DNA from: Aeromonas sp. RU39B
GTDB taxonomy: Bacteria; Pseudomonadota; Gammaproteobacteria; Enterobacterales; Aeromonadaceae
NCBI RefSeq assembly: GCF_900156095.1
Contig: NZ_FTMJ01000008.1
Coordinates: forward strand, 1 to 64,000
Direction of reading: 5' to 3'
Length of the DNA stretch: 64,000 nucleotides
Below, piece after piece: positions 1 to 8,900 of the stretch. The notes beneath the pieces were generated by a model, which was not told the DNA's origin, did not search any database, and worked only from the letters and a program-made list of their open reading frames with translations. The first letter of the stretch is position 1. Each line of letters begins with the position of its first letter. The position numbers and the translations under genes were made by a program.

Positions 1-42
1 GGCCGTCCAACGTTTGATTTCTTCGTCCATCGTGATGCTCAT
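1..42 (-). CDS. N-terminus of an insertion-sequence protein (partial)
   Basis: Fourteen codons are visible before the gene leaves the window: MSITMDEEIKRWTA. This matches my memory of the start of the small DUF1153-type first protein of some IS elements (xxDEEIKRWTAKRK...). A GGAG sits about 10 bases before the ATG at 42, favouring it over the in-frame ATG at 30, which has no ribosome binding site. It is transcribed away from the ISAs1-type remnant next to it, so this end of the window is a nest of IS fragments. With so few residues the family call is tentative. Confidence 0.45.
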   Translation of the reverse strand, partial: MSITMDEEIKRWTA

Positions 43-89
43 GTCTGTTATCTCCATTCATTATGACCTGAGCAGGATTTCAGTGGGTC

Positions 90-617
90 ATTACAAACCA
101 GCCCACACTGTATAATGCAGTACGCGCAGCGCTGGACGAGTAGACCAAGAAGCCACTGAGTGAAGAAACGCTCAGTGTCGAGAAAGAGCACGGTCGCATC
201 GATGGCAGCGAGTACCATGTGTTACCAGCCGGAGCACTATCAGAGCAATTTCCACAGTGGAAAGCACTGAAGAGTGTTGGTGTCGCAATATCCTATCGAA
301 TTGAAAATATGGAAAAAATTTCGATGGAGTTTCGCTACTTCATCAGCTCGGCTGAACTGACACCAGAGCAGTTTGCCTCAGCGGTACGAGGGCACTGGGC
401 AATTGAAAATAGCCTGCACTGGGTTCTGGATGTCGTGATGAATGAGGATGCCTGCCAGATATATCGAGGTGATGCCCCTCAGATATTGGCCTGTGCACGA
501 CACATGGCGCAAGACATGCTGCGAGCCGAAACCAGCCGTAAGGCAAGCTTGCGGAAGAAGCAGCAATTTGCGGGCATGAGTAGCCCATATCTGGAAGAGG
601 TACTGGATGCAGGTTAG
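90..617 (+). pseudogene. ISAs1-family transposase remnant (5' truncated, internal stop)
   Basis: The frame ending at 617 carries the C-terminal part of an ISAs1-family DDE transposase, including RGHWAIENSLHWVLDV and DACQIYRGDAPQ, where the last catalytic Glu (IEN) lies. Upstream the same frame still reads NQPTLYNAVRAALDE, typical of this family just after the middle of the protein, but a TAG at 141-143 interrupts it. Everything before about position 90 is missing and replaced by the start of another IS gene. The longest open stretch, from the ATG at 219, is 132 aa. It cannot encode an active transposase. Confidence 0.85.
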
Positions 618-954
618 CTAAACCGGCATCAATTTAACAATATATTCACGCTCTCGCCACAGTTATAGTGCAAACACCAATCATAAGATCTGCTAATGTT
701 TAATGACTTGAATTAATTTTACTTATAAATAGGCTGGTGATATTAATTGATGGCTTAAACCAGAGGCATGCTTTGTATAAAGCACATAATAGTTAATCTC
801 CAATGGAGAGTTAGCATCATTTGTGTTTCCCAACAAACTGGTGAAGAGTTCTATTGAGATACTCTTTGATGATAATATCTATTTAAGTGTAAATATAATT
901 AAGATGCCATTTTTTATATCAGTAGCAATGTACTAAACTTCATTAGGGGAAAGT
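618..954. other. AT-rich intergenic region after the IS remnant
   Basis: No gene of convincing length is seen. The first 40 bases after the transposase stop probably still belong to the IS end, but I could not define a terminal repeat. The rest is strongly AT-rich and presumably holds the promoter of the membrane protein at 955, whose ribosome binding site is AGGGGA just before the ATG. Confidence 0.5.
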
Positions 955-2364
955 ATGTTAAACAAAGATATAGCCAGTCATGAAATGGGACTGGGGAAAT
1001 ACTCCTGGCCGCAGGTAATAAGATGGCTCTTAATTTCTTTAGTTATCTATGCAATAGGTAGTGTATTAATAGCTAATCCATTCTCAATTTTTGTTGACCG
1101 CTACACACCAGTTGATTACTCAAGAATAATGTATTTCCATGGGCTGTCAGTCGGTCTTGCCGGTCTTACAGCCTTAATTGTAAGTCAAACTTACAATGTA
1201 GATGACAAGCTTAAACGTATAATTTTTTATTGCACTGTTGCGACAGTATTTTTTGGCATTACAGGTGGGGCAATAAACCGCTCAATGGAATTTACCAAGC
1301 TAATGCTATGGTATCAAATACTTGCATTTATTTCTCTTGATGTGATTTTGTTTGTAATGACATTTGGAATAATAGTGCTGAAAGACCGTGAGATTAGAAA
1401 ATCATGCACTCACTATTTAGCCATAGCTGCATCATGTACTGCGGTAACTGCTGCGCTCATTGGTGACTTAGCTGGTTTCATTTTGGACTTTGGTGACGTG
1501 CTAGGTGCCTTTAGTTGGTACGCAGGTAAGATTGGATATACGTTGCCAGAGTGGCAAGATAGCCTACTTCGATCTCACTCTGATATGATTGTTGTCGCCG
1601 TTATTAGTCTAATCCTTTCCATCATAAGCAAAAAATATGGTCGAAACTTAATCGGTGTTGCATTAAAGCTGAAACTCCTTGGTGAATGGATGACAATCAT
1701 TGGCTTGGTGCTGCTTGTCATCATTCTTGTTGTTTCAGGCTTTGGGGGTTCTGACTTACAGATCCCCCACATATTTACTGAAAAAGGATTTTTTGCCCTT
1801 CGTGGTCACAGTGTAGCGGGGATTGACCTCGCAGATTTTGTGATAGGCACCTTTATACTACATGGTGGTCTTGTCGTTGTTGGTGCAATATTGTTTGGAA
1901 ATAAGGACACAGGCAATGAACTGACTAAGTCTGCCAAATATACCTTGGGCGGTATTTTCCTCACCTGGGGCTGCATACTGTTAACTGTTGCAGGCATGGG
2001 GTTCTTGGAGGAGTATAGAGCCGACCTTTATAACTCGGCCAAGGATGTACCGCTAGGAGACTTTGGCTTCGCGTTTAGAATGCTGCATCTTGATGTCAGT
2101 CTGATGCTATTCCCAGCGATTATGGTTGTCATGCTATTTGCACAGCATCTTTTAAAAGATAGCCATAATAAAACAATCCAGTTGTTGCTACGCATAGCGG
2201 TTGTGTTCTGTACAATCGGCTCACTAGTGTACATGGTTTTGAACCCAGCTCCTTTTGGTCCTGGATATTGGGTAGTGGCTGTTGGCGTTGTATTTGTAAT
2301 TTCAGCTATGATTTATTTCTTCATTCATAGTGATAGTCGTGAGAAAGAAAAATTCAGTCAGTAG
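955..2364 (+). CDS. Polytopic membrane protein, function unknown, possible heme-copper-oxidase-like fold
   Basis: 469 aa with about 12 hydrophobic segments and almost no soluble loops. AGGGGA before the ATG supports the start. Several histidines lie in or at the edge of membrane segments: H62 in a segment reading IMYFHGLSVG, H208 in LLRSHSDMIV, one in FILHGGLVVV and one in MLHLDVSLMLFP. Intramembrane histidines in helical bundles of this size are typical of the heme-copper oxidase/nitric oxide reductase superfamily, but I do not see the canonical HPEVY-type motif, so this is only a suggestion. It stands alone in the left low-GC block, flanked by an IS remnant and a convergent exporter gene. 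No partner subunit or cytochrome gene is nearby. Confidence 0.6.
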   Translation: MLNKDIASHEMGLGKYSWPQVIRWLLISLVIYAIGSVLIANPFSIFVDRYTPVDYSRIMYFHGLSVGLAGLTALIVSQTYNVDDKLKRIIFYCTVATVFFGITGGAINRSMEFTKLMLWYQILAFISLDVILFVMTFGIIVLKDREIRKSCTHYLAIAASCTAVTAALIGDLAGFILDFGDVLGAFSWYAGKIGYTLPEWQDSLLRSHSDMIVVAVISLILSIISKKYGRNLIGVALKLKLLGEWMTIIGLVLLVIILVVSGFGGSDLQIPHIFTEKGFFALRGHSVAGIDLADFVIGTFILHGGLVVVGAILFGNKDTGNELTKSAKYTLGGIFLTWGCILLTVAGMGFLEEYRADLYNSAKDVPLGDFGFAFRMLHLDVSLMLFPAIMVVMLFAQHLLKDSHNKTIQLLLRIAVVFCTIGSLVYMVLNPAPFGPGYWVVAVGVVFVISAMIYFFIHSDSREKEKFSQ

Positions 2365-2379
2365 GACTTAATCAAGACA

Positions 2380-2407
2380 AGCATACCGCCGACAATGGCG
2401 GTATGCT
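2380..2407. terminator. Hairpin between convergent genes
   Basis: Perfect 11-bp inverted repeat (AGCATACCGCC, 6-base loop) lying between the stops of the convergent membrane protein and exporter genes. There is no strong U-tract on either side, so it may be a weak bidirectional terminator. Confidence 0.55.
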
Positions 2408-2432
2408 CTAATGATTATCTGGTGCTATTTAT

Positions 2433-3287
2433 CTAGTTTGTAGCAACAACATTACTCTTGAAGTTCATCGTTGCTCCCATACATGCAAGTGATATTAGAA
2501 AAATGCCAACCCATTGATAGAGGGTTAGCAGTTCATCCAAGATCACCATTCCTGCTAATGCACTAACTGCGGGTGATGCACTCATCAGAACACCAAATAT
2601 GCTCTTGGGTACATACTTTAATGCAAAACTATCTAGTACCAGTGGAAGTGCTGTAGACATAATCGCAATTGTGCATCCAATAGTAAAAACATCTGTATTT
2701 ATTTTTTCTATAACGCCACTATTGATGCCAAGTGGAACGATAAACATAGATGCAACAATAAGACCAAGTGAGAAGCCTTGACTTCCAAAGGAAGCGATCT
2801 TACTACCTGAACTAACGTACAGCCCCCAGAAAAGTGCAGATGCCCCCACATACACAACACCAAGAAGCTCTATAGACGTATTATTACCGCCAATAGGAAG
2901 AAGTGTTAGCCCGGTCACTGCAAACAAAATGGAAATTAAGTCTTTGGGTTGACGAGAGCTGAGCAGTGTAACAGCCAATGGGCCAATAACTTCCATTGAA
3001 ATAGCAATACCTACAGGCATGTATTTGAAAGCCATATATATAAATAAATTCATTAAACCTAGTGTTACTCCAAAAAAGAGTATATTTACAAGTTCAGAGC
3101 AGTTACATCTTATTCTCCACGGTTTGGTGAAACAGCATAGTATTATTGCAGCGATTCCCACTCTGAGTGCAGACATTCCTTCTGGGCCTATAGTGGAAAA
3201 TGCAGTCTTTGCTAAGGCCGCTCCAGTTTGTAGGGATATAATAGATAGAAGAGCGGCTCCGATTGGTAAGTATTGTGTGTGACGCAT
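2433..3287 (-). CDS. EamA-family amino-acid exporter, RhtA-like
   Basis: 284 aa with ten predicted membrane segments arranged as two EamA repeats. The N-terminus (LQTGAALAKTAFSTIGPEGM, then SALRVG and a KPWR motif near residue 55) closely follows E. coli RhtA, the inner-membrane exporter of threonine and homoserine. RhtA itself is about 295 aa, so this is full length. It is divergent from an Lrp/AsnC regulator 124 bases away, the usual arrangement for an amino-acid-responsive regulator controlling its exporter. The substrate is inferred from family only. Confidence 0.8.
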   Translation of the reverse strand: MRHTQYLPIGAALLSIISLQTGAALAKTAFSTIGPEGMSALRVGIAAIILCCFTKPWRIRCNCSELVNILFFGVTLGLMNLFIYMAFKYMPVGIAISMEVIGPLAVTLLSSRQPKDLISILFAVTGLTLLPIGGNNTSIELLGVVYVGASALFWGLYVSSGSKIASFGSQGFSLGLIVASMFIVPLGINSGVIEKINTDVFTIGCTIAIMSTALPLVLDSFALKYVPKSIFGVLMSASPAVSALAGMVILDELLTLYQWVGIFLISLACMGATMNFKSNVVATN

Positions 3288-3411
3288 TTATATTAATTCC
3301 ATGTTAGACATACAACACAAATTTATCAGATATCGACTTTTAGAATGATGCAAAGATAACCATAAATGGTATGATGTGCGCACGATAACTCCAATAAATC
3401 ACTGAATTTGA

Positions 3412-3882
3412 ATGAAAGCGTCAAAATTTATCACTGATACGATTGATAGACGGATCCTGGAGTTACTCCAACGTAATGCCAGAATGACTGTTGCTGAAAT
3501 TGCCGAACAAGTTGGCTTGTCACCAACACCATGCGGTAGAAGAATCAAACAGCTTGAAGATGCAGGAATCATTGAGGGATATACGGCTAAGATATCGGAA
3601 GAAGCGTTAGGGCTAGGCATCTGCGTATTTGTATCAATTAAACTATCATTGCAGACACCAGAGGGACACTCTCAATTTCTAGATGCAATTAGAATGCGAC
3701 CTGAAATCACAGAATGCATGATGGTTACTGGGGATAGTGATTATATGATCCGCCTATGGGTAAAGGATATCCCCTCACTTGCAGAGTTTATCCCGTCAGT
3801 GTTACAAGCAATACCATGTGTATCTGAAACATCAACTACTTTAATCTTGAAAAATATTGATGGGTTGAATTCCCTTACTTAA
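3412..3882 (+). CDS. Lrp/AsnC-family transcriptional regulator
   Basis: 156 aa. The N-terminal helix-turn-helix is at about residues 5-60 (ILELLQRNARMTVAEIAEQV then GLSPTPCGRRIKQLEDAG), followed by the RAM ligand-binding domain with the typical VTGDSDYMIRLWV strand. Members of this family bind amino acids and often control a divergently encoded transporter. Here the RhtA-like exporter starts on the opposite strand, sharing the 3288-3411 interval. No clear Shine-Dalgarno sequence precedes the ATG, but it is the first possible start and gives the full family length. Confidence 0.9.
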   Translation: MKASKFITDTIDRRILELLQRNARMTVAEIAEQVGLSPTPCGRRIKQLEDAGIIEGYTAKISEEALGLGICVFVSIKLSLQTPEGHSQFLDAIRMRPEITECMMVTGDSDYMIRLWVKDIPSLAEFIPSVLQAIPCVSETSTTLILKNIDGLNSLT

Positions 3883-3940
3883 CGTAGCATTCTTAATGCA
3901 ATATGTATCTGCCAGCAATTACTCTGCATTTTAAAAAATA

Positions 3941-3965
3941 CGGACATAACTTAGGGTTATGTCCG
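3941..3965. terminator. Bidirectional terminator
   Basis: 9-bp perfect stem CGGACATAA/TTATGTCCG with a 7-base loop, preceded by AAAAAATA and followed by TTTGATTT. It serves both the Lrp-family gene and the convergent MFS transporter. Confidence 0.8.
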
Positions 3966-4006
3966 TTTGATTTGTGATGTTAACAACGTTATTAGTATGA
4001 TGTTAG

Positions 4007-5227
4007 CTATGTTGGAATCTTTTTTTTGGCACTTGAACTCCAGGCTACTACTGCTCCTGTAACCACCAAAATAATCCCAGCGACAATAGGTATCTTCATA
4101 TCCTTTTCAATTAAAATTCCAGCAATAGCTGTACCTGCCGAACCAGCAGAGATCTTCATTGCAGCCACCCACAAAAACACCTGTCCTTTTCCTTGTGCTG
4201 GAGCATATTCTGTTCGAGCAATTAGTGTTGCTGCAAAGAAGTATGAGTTGAGGATACCTGTGCACAAAAAAGCGATAGCAGAAGCAACTATAGAGGAGCA
4301 ACTGATAATCGCAAACAACCCCCCACATATATAGATGGAGTAAGTTATCATGAGCTTGTCTGGATCACCGTAGAGTGGCTTCCTCATTATAAATACAGAG
4401 CCAGCCAAGTTACCGATCCCATATGCAGCTGTTAATACAGCTGCACTTGCTGCATGCTCACCTAATAAAGAGCTAACTTTTACCGCAGTTATTGGTAGTG
4501 CAGAAACAGCAAATGCAACTAGCATAGTCAAATATAGCGTCTGTCTAAGTCGAATATCTTTCAACATCACGCATATGATAGCCCATGTACTAGGAACCTT
4601 ACTCAGATCCCCTCCATGTTGAGGGGGGGAGTAAGGTAACCTCATTATCAGAATCGCAGCTAAGATGGTTGAAATAGCCAGGCTGATAACAGCTATAGCA
4701 GGGGATGCATAAGCTGACATCCCCGCAACTATGGATGGCCCAATAGTCCCTCCAATGCCATATGACGCCACATCCCAGCCTTGGGAACGCCTTTGTAATT
4801 GCTGTGTTTCCCCAGCAACAGTCGATAGCCGACTACTAATTCCCCCTGTTAGTAATGGCCCACAGATACCAGCAATTGAAAATAATACTCCACTAAGAAT
4901 CCATGATATATGCCCATAGCTTAATGCAGCAATTGTCATTACAACTGCATACACAAGGCATGCCAATGCAATCACTTTTCGCCCATCATCTGATGTATCA
5001 ATTTTCCTGGCAACAAAGGGGCCAAGAAAGTGAGGGGCAGTGATACAGGCACCAAGAATGCCTGTAATCGCTCCTGATGCTCCATTTGACATGGCTAATA
5101 GGACAACACCGACAACCGCACCACCATCAGCGGCTCTCGCTAATGATGCAGCCAATACATAGTTTAAAAGCCCACGTACATTTTCAACTTCAGTAGATTT
5201 TCTTTGAAGCATATTGAATGACTTCAT
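4007..5227 (-). CDS. Major facilitator superfamily transporter
   Basis: 406 aa, about 12 membrane segments, with a cytoplasmic loop between segments 2 and 3 containing ARKIDTSDDGRKVIA, a degenerate form of the MFS motif A. The ATG at 5227 shares its A with the TGA stop of the DapA-like gene upstream (TGATG), so the two are translationally coupled; a TTG three bases earlier is a less likely start. The coupling suggests uptake or export of the substrate or product of the aldolase. Substrate unknown. Confidence 0.85.
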   Translation of the reverse strand: MKSFNMLQRKSTEVENVRGLLNYVLAASLARAADGGAVVGVVLLAMSNGASGAITGILGACITAPHFLGPFVARKIDTSDDGRKVIALACLVYAVVMTIAALSYGHISWILSGVLFSIAGICGPLLTGGISSRLSTVAGETQQLQRRSQGWDVASYGIGGTIGPSIVAGMSAYASPAIAVISLAISTILAAILIMRLPYSPPQHGGDLSKVPSTWAIICVMLKDIRLRQTLYLTMLVAFAVSALPITAVKVSSLLGEHAASAAVLTAAYGIGNLAGSVFIMRKPLYGDPDKLMITYSIYICGGLFAIISCSSIVASAIAFLCTGILNSYFFAATLIARTEYAPAQGKGQVFLWVAAMKISAGSAGTAIAGILIEKDMKIPIVAGIILVVTGAVVAWSSSAKKKIPT

Positions 5228-6120
5228 CAAGATAGGCTCAATGTACGAATTAACGACATTATCCTTTCTCGTTCATCACCTTGAATGGAATACAAAGGTA
5301 AGGGTAGACTAGGTGCCGAAACCAACCCCATCTCCTCCGCTATAGCTGCCACTACTCTTAAGCTTCCACCATTGTCTTTAAATGAATTCCATAGAGCTGT
5401 TAGGTTATCAGAAAGCTGAATAGCTAAAGCTGCATCGCCAGTACGCGCTGCTTTAGTAAGTGCCAAAGCTACATTGGGGAATATTCCACCAATTACAGAA
5501 TACCAAATTTCACATCCGGCATTTAACCCAGTTGCAGCAAGAGCATCACCACTAATTCCAATTGTTACATGATTAGGTATTTTATCTCGTAGTCTCAATA
5601 TCCTTTCTGATGCAGCTTTAGCATCTGTTGGGACTCCTGGGATTTTAATTGATGCAACATTAGGTAGATGAGCAATTCGTCCATGTAGTTCATCACTGAA
5701 CGTAAAGTTGGTTGTACTAGGGTTGTCATAAACAACCAGGGGGACTGACAGATTGCAAGTTACTGTCTCATATAGACCAAAAACTTCATCATCTGTCAGC
5801 TTTTGATATGAGACTGGGGACAGTAGAACCCCCTTAGCTCCAGATCTTTGAGCATCTTCTGCCAACCTGAGAACATCATCAGTTCTCAAAGCGCCGATGC
5901 CAACAATGACAGGAATACCCGCTGCATTTTTGACTGCAAGGGAAGCAACCTTGGCTCTTTCCTCACGGCTGAGGTAGACATAGCTTCCTGTAGAACCCAG
6001 TGCTCCAATCGAGTCAACATTGGCTTGAGCTAATCGCTCTATCAGCTGGATATAGGCCCTGTCATCGATGCCATGATGGTTGACGGGCGTCAGGGGAAAA
6101 GCACTTAGTCCTGAGAACAT
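5227..6120 (-). CDS. Dihydrodipicolinate synthase/N-acetylneuraminate lyase family protein
   Basis: 297 aa, a (beta/alpha)8 aldolase of the DapA/NanA superfamily. The Schiff-base lysine is K159 in ASIKIPG, the catalytic tyrosine Y131 in VVYDNPS, and the alpha-keto-acid loop is GSTGS (residues 42-46) in place of the GTTGE of true DapA. That loop difference, and the pairing with an MFS transporter and a PLP-type regulator, argue for a catabolic 2-keto-acid aldolase or lyase rather than lysine biosynthesis. AAGGAG lies about 10 bases before the ATG. The gene diverges from the MocR-type regulator and probably heads a two-gene operon with the transporter. Confidence 0.85.
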   Translation of the reverse strand: MFSGLSAFPLTPVNHHGIDDRAYIQLIERLAQANVDSIGALGSTGSYVYLSREERAKVASLAVKNAAGIPVIVGIGALRTDDVLRLAEDAQRSGAKGVLLSPVSYQKLTDDEVFGLYETVTCNLSVPLVVYDNPSTTNFTFSDELHGRIAHLPNVASIKIPGVPTDAKAASERILRLRDKIPNHVTIGISGDALAATGLNAGCEIWYSVIGGIFPNVALALTKAARTGDAALAIQLSDNLTALWNSFKDNGGSLRVVAAIAEEMGLVSAPSLPLPLYSIQGDERERIMSLIRTLSLS

Positions 6121-6142
6121 CTCTCTTGCTCCTTCGTTGTGG

Positions 6143-6171
6143 ATGAACGTTGTTCATAGTTCCCATATAAT
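6143..6171. promoter_or_regulatory. Divergent promoter with operator candidate for the MocR regulator
   Basis: Inverted repeat ATGAAC-GTT-GTTCAT at 6143-6157, followed by a consensus TATAAT at 6166-6171 oriented toward the regulator gene. The palindrome sits where the -35 box would be (17-base spacing), as expected for an autoregulated MocR gene that also controls the divergent DapA-like/MFS operon. Binding is inferred. Confidence 0.55.
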
Positions 6172-6205
6172 ACTAAGACAATAACAATCTTTGGCATAGG
6201 ACAAA

Positions 6206-7516
6206 ATGAAGATCAAAGGTAAAACTGCATTAGAGATCTCTGATTGCATCCGAGAACTGGTCTTATGTGGGGAGATTGCACCAGGTGAAACGTTGCCTCC
6301 AGTGCGGGAACTTGCTGAAATACTTGGAGTTAATAGGAACACAGTATCTTCCGCATACCAACGACTGGTGAAAGCCAATGTAGCTACAACACAAGGCCGA
6401 CTAGGCACGATTGTTAGTGAACCAAGAAAGGTTGGAGAGGTTGAAGGACTGACCCCCTCTTCATCGCTTGTAGATCTGGCTGATGGAAACCCGAATCCTG
6501 ATTGGTTACCCAATCTACAGGAGGTATCTCCAGGATGTTTTCCTAAGGCTGTACTCTATGGAGAGAAAACCGTCATCCCAGAGCTGCTTGAGTTTGGTAG
6601 AAGGTGGTTTACTGAGGATTGTCCTTCTGAGTTTGAGCTTGAGTTGACCTACGGTGCTGTCGATGCAGTCGAAAGATTGGCAAACGCTCACTTAGTGTCG
6701 GGTGACAAGATTGCAGTCGAAGAACCATGTTTCCTTGGCACAATCAATGCGTTCAGACTGTCTGGCATGCAAATGCTGGGGGTTGAACTTGATGAGCATG
6801 GGATGAAGCCTGATGCTCTTGAACACGCTCTAAGTAATGGAGCCAGAGCCGTCCTCATTACTCCCCGTGCGCAAAACCCAACAGGATGCAGCTTAAGTAG
6901 ACAACGAGCGTTAGAGATCAAGGCTGTACTATCATCGTATCCCAATGTACTAGTTATCATTGATGATCACTTTGCTCTTCTTTCGGAGACGCCGTACTTT
7001 TCCATTTTGCCATCCACAACAATATCTTGGGTTGTTATACGCTCTCTTTCAAAAGCACTAGGGCCGGATCTCAGATTGGCCATTGTGGCTTGTGATCAAA
7101 CCACTGCTGGGCAGTTGAGAACAAGGCTTGCTCCTGGGGTAAATTGGGTGAGCCATATTATACAAAGGATTGCTTGGTCTTTGCTGTCATCAACAGAGAT
7201 TGAGAAATCGTTGCATGACACCTGTATCAAATACTCTACCTTACGTAAGGGATTGATATGCGCATTGCAAGAGAATGATGTTTTCACCCCAAATATTCAG
7301 GATGGATTAAATGTCTGGATTCCACTTGATGTAGACTCAAACAATGTTGCCTATGAAATGGCAAAGAGAGGATGGTTAATCCGGCGTGGTTCTGCATTTG
7401 ATATTCAAAAGAAAACTCATGCAATCCGAGTCACTATCTCAAAGCTAGATACTGTTAAAATAAAAAAAATTGCTGGTGATTTAAGAATGAGTATTGATGC
7501 TGTAAGAGTGAAATGA
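6206..7516 (+). CDS. ptsJ: MocR-type regulator (GntR HTH + aminotransferase domain), PtsJ-like
   Basis: 436 aa. A GntR winged helix occupies residues 5-70 (LPPVRELAEILGVNRNTVSS), then a fold-type I aminotransferase domain with N224, D253 and the PLP lysine K283 in SLSKALGPDLR. Blocks such as ARAVLITPRAQNPTGCSLS and IIDDHFALLS are nearly those of enterobacterial PtsJ, the pyridoxal-phosphate-sensing regulator of a pyridoxal kinase gene. No kinase gene is adjacent here; the divergent targets would be the DapA-like lyase and MFS transporter, and the downstream convergent gene is a B3/B4-domain protein. The PtsJ label therefore describes similarity, not proven targets. Confidence 0.85.
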   Translation: MKIKGKTALEISDCIRELVLCGEIAPGETLPPVRELAEILGVNRNTVSSAYQRLVKANVATTQGRLGTIVSEPRKVGEVEGLTPSSSLVDLADGNPNPDWLPNLQEVSPGCFPKAVLYGEKTVIPELLEFGRRWFTEDCPSEFELELTYGAVDAVERLANAHLVSGDKIAVEEPCFLGTINAFRLSGMQMLGVELDEHGMKPDALEHALSNGARAVLITPRAQNPTGCSLSRQRALEIKAVLSSYPNVLVIIDDHFALLSETPYFSILPSTTISWVVIRSLSKALGPDLRLAIVACDQTTAGQLRTRLAPGVNWVSHIIQRIAWSLLSSTEIEKSLHDTCIKYSTLRKGLICALQENDVFTPNIQDGLNVWIPLDVDSNNVAYEMAKRGWLIRRGSAFDIQKKTHAIRVTISKLDTVKIKKIAGDLRMSIDAVRVK

Positions 7517-7566
7517 CCACTAAGTAATAAGCAGCAATACTGTCTGGCAGTATGAATTGATAACAA

Positions 7567-7598
7567 TTCAACCTCCTTCTAAGATGAAGGAGGTTGAA
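7567..7598. terminator. Bidirectional terminator hairpin
   Basis: 13-bp perfect stem TTCAACCTCCTTC/GAAGGAGGTTGAA with a 6-base loop, between the convergent PtsJ-like and B3/B4-domain genes. Confidence 0.8.
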
Positions 7599-7621
7599 CA
7601 GTCTACTAAAGCTATATTGGT

Positions 7622-8311
7622 TTAGGCTTTAGCTTCAACGTATGTAAATTCAATTTGCGCATCTGGCATCATTTTCTTGAGACCAGAGATGAGTTCATCA
7701 CTGGCAGCCTGTAAGGCTTCAAGCGGCATTTCTGGCAGACTTTCTAAAATGAACCACATCTTTTTTGCATGTTCATCAAGTCGAGTTCTTACACCTTGAC
7801 GCCAATTCCATCTACGGCAGGTTACCCCAGTTTCATCTCTCCAAATGACTTCACCTTTCTCTGGTGGCTCATTTGCTGGCTGACCTGATTTAACTGTATC
7901 AAATGCTTCTGTACCTTCAGCAATTGTTAGGTGTGGTATCCCTACATATGCTTCGTAGTTTTCACCACCCACAGGAATTGCATATTTAATGCTGATGGCA
8001 TTATAGAGATCAACGATAGGATCTGCACTTGTGATCCCACCATCCTTTAGGACTCGATTACGTAAAGCCTCCGCAGAGCATGGCGTTCTTTTCGGTTTTG
8101 CGCCAAACTTCTTGAATGCCTCTCCCCATGCAGCAAGGTGCGCTTCGGCCCAAGTAGGATTATTCTCATGCACACATTTATATGAGTCTAAAAGTGCCTG
8201 AGTCGCTACATCAGAATCAATTATCTCTGATGCCAAGACAGTTATGCTTATAGCTCTAAACCCAGGGGCAATCTCAAATATCTTTGGACTAATCAAAGGT
8301 ATAACTGACAT
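7622..8311 (-). CDS. B3/B4 tRNA-binding domain protein (stand-alone PheT editing-like domain)
   Basis: 229 aa. The arrangement (WAEAHLAAWGEAFKKFGAKP near residue 55, RNRVLKDGG, VDLYNAISIKYAIPVGGEN near 110, and a RRWNWRQG stretch) is that of free-standing proteins with the B3/B4 domain of phenylalanyl-tRNA synthetase beta subunit (COG3382). In the synthetase this domain removes mischarged tyrosine from tRNA-Phe; the free-standing proteins are poorly characterised and may act as trans-editing deacylases or amino-acid-binding factors. It is one of the few non-transport genes in the left low-GC block. Confidence 0.8.
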   Translation of the reverse strand: MSVIPLISPKIFEIAPGFRAISITVLASEIIDSDVATQALLDSYKCVHENNPTWAEAHLAAWGEAFKKFGAKPKRTPCSAEALRNRVLKDGGITSADPIVDLYNAISIKYAIPVGGENYEAYVGIPHLTIAEGTEAFDTVKSGQPANEPPEKGEVIWRDETGVTCRRWNWRQGVRTRLDEHAKKMWFILESLPEMPLEALQAASDELISGLKKMMPDAQIEFTYVEAKA

Positions 8312-8756
8312 GCAATGCCTCCATCTATCATTTCTTCTTCAACCCTCTCATATTATACTCTTCCTGAGCATTACCAAAATCAATAAGCTTAGAGTAAATC
8401 ACCCTCCAATTCACTTTCAATTCATTGATTTTTTCTGTAATGAACTTTTGAATACTCAATCTCTTATCTCCAAGATTGCAGAGAGGCTGACGTTATCGAA
8501 TGACCAATATATTGCATAAAAGTATTCATAAGCTCAAATGATTAAAACTAAGCTGTCATTAGTCAAACTTATTAAGTTTAGTTGGCATTGCTCAACCTAG
8601 TACCTAAACATCATCAAGATTTTGATTAAGTAATTGAAACCAAAGGGATTTATTTACGCATAAGCTTTTCTTATTTTTCATGATTTCGATTCATTATTCT
8701 TATACTTGGAGGGCAGCTATAGTGATTACACCATATCAACTAAAAGGGGATAAACT
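8312..8756. other. AT-rich non-coding stretch
   Basis: About 445 bases, very AT-rich. I see no protein gene with a credible ribosome binding site or family resemblance. It separates the divergent B3/B4 gene and the small 47-codon gene and presumably holds both promoters. Confidence 0.5.
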
Positions 8757-8900
8757 ATGGTTCTTAAAATTAACTTTCCTTCGGGTAAAACGGTAACTCT
8801 CACAAGATATACCGATAGCATTATTAATGCTCTTAGACAGGTTGGGATATCTTATTCATTAGAAAAAAACATCCCGCCAGCTAATAGATCAAACAAATAG
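8757..8900 (+). CDS. Small protein of unknown function (47 aa)
   Basis: The ATG follows AGGGGA at a good distance (AAAAGGGGATAAACT). The 47-aa product, starting MVLKINFPSGKTVTLTRYTD, has a short beta-strand-like N-terminal half with alternating hydrophobic residues and a basic tail. I do not recognise it. Good Shine-Dalgarno spacing and an uninterrupted frame in an otherwise stop-rich stretch are the only support. It lies beside mobile-element genes, so it could be island cargo or a small regulator. Confidence 0.45.
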   Translation: MVLKINFPSGKTVTLTRYTDSIINALRQVGISYSLEKNIPPANRSNK

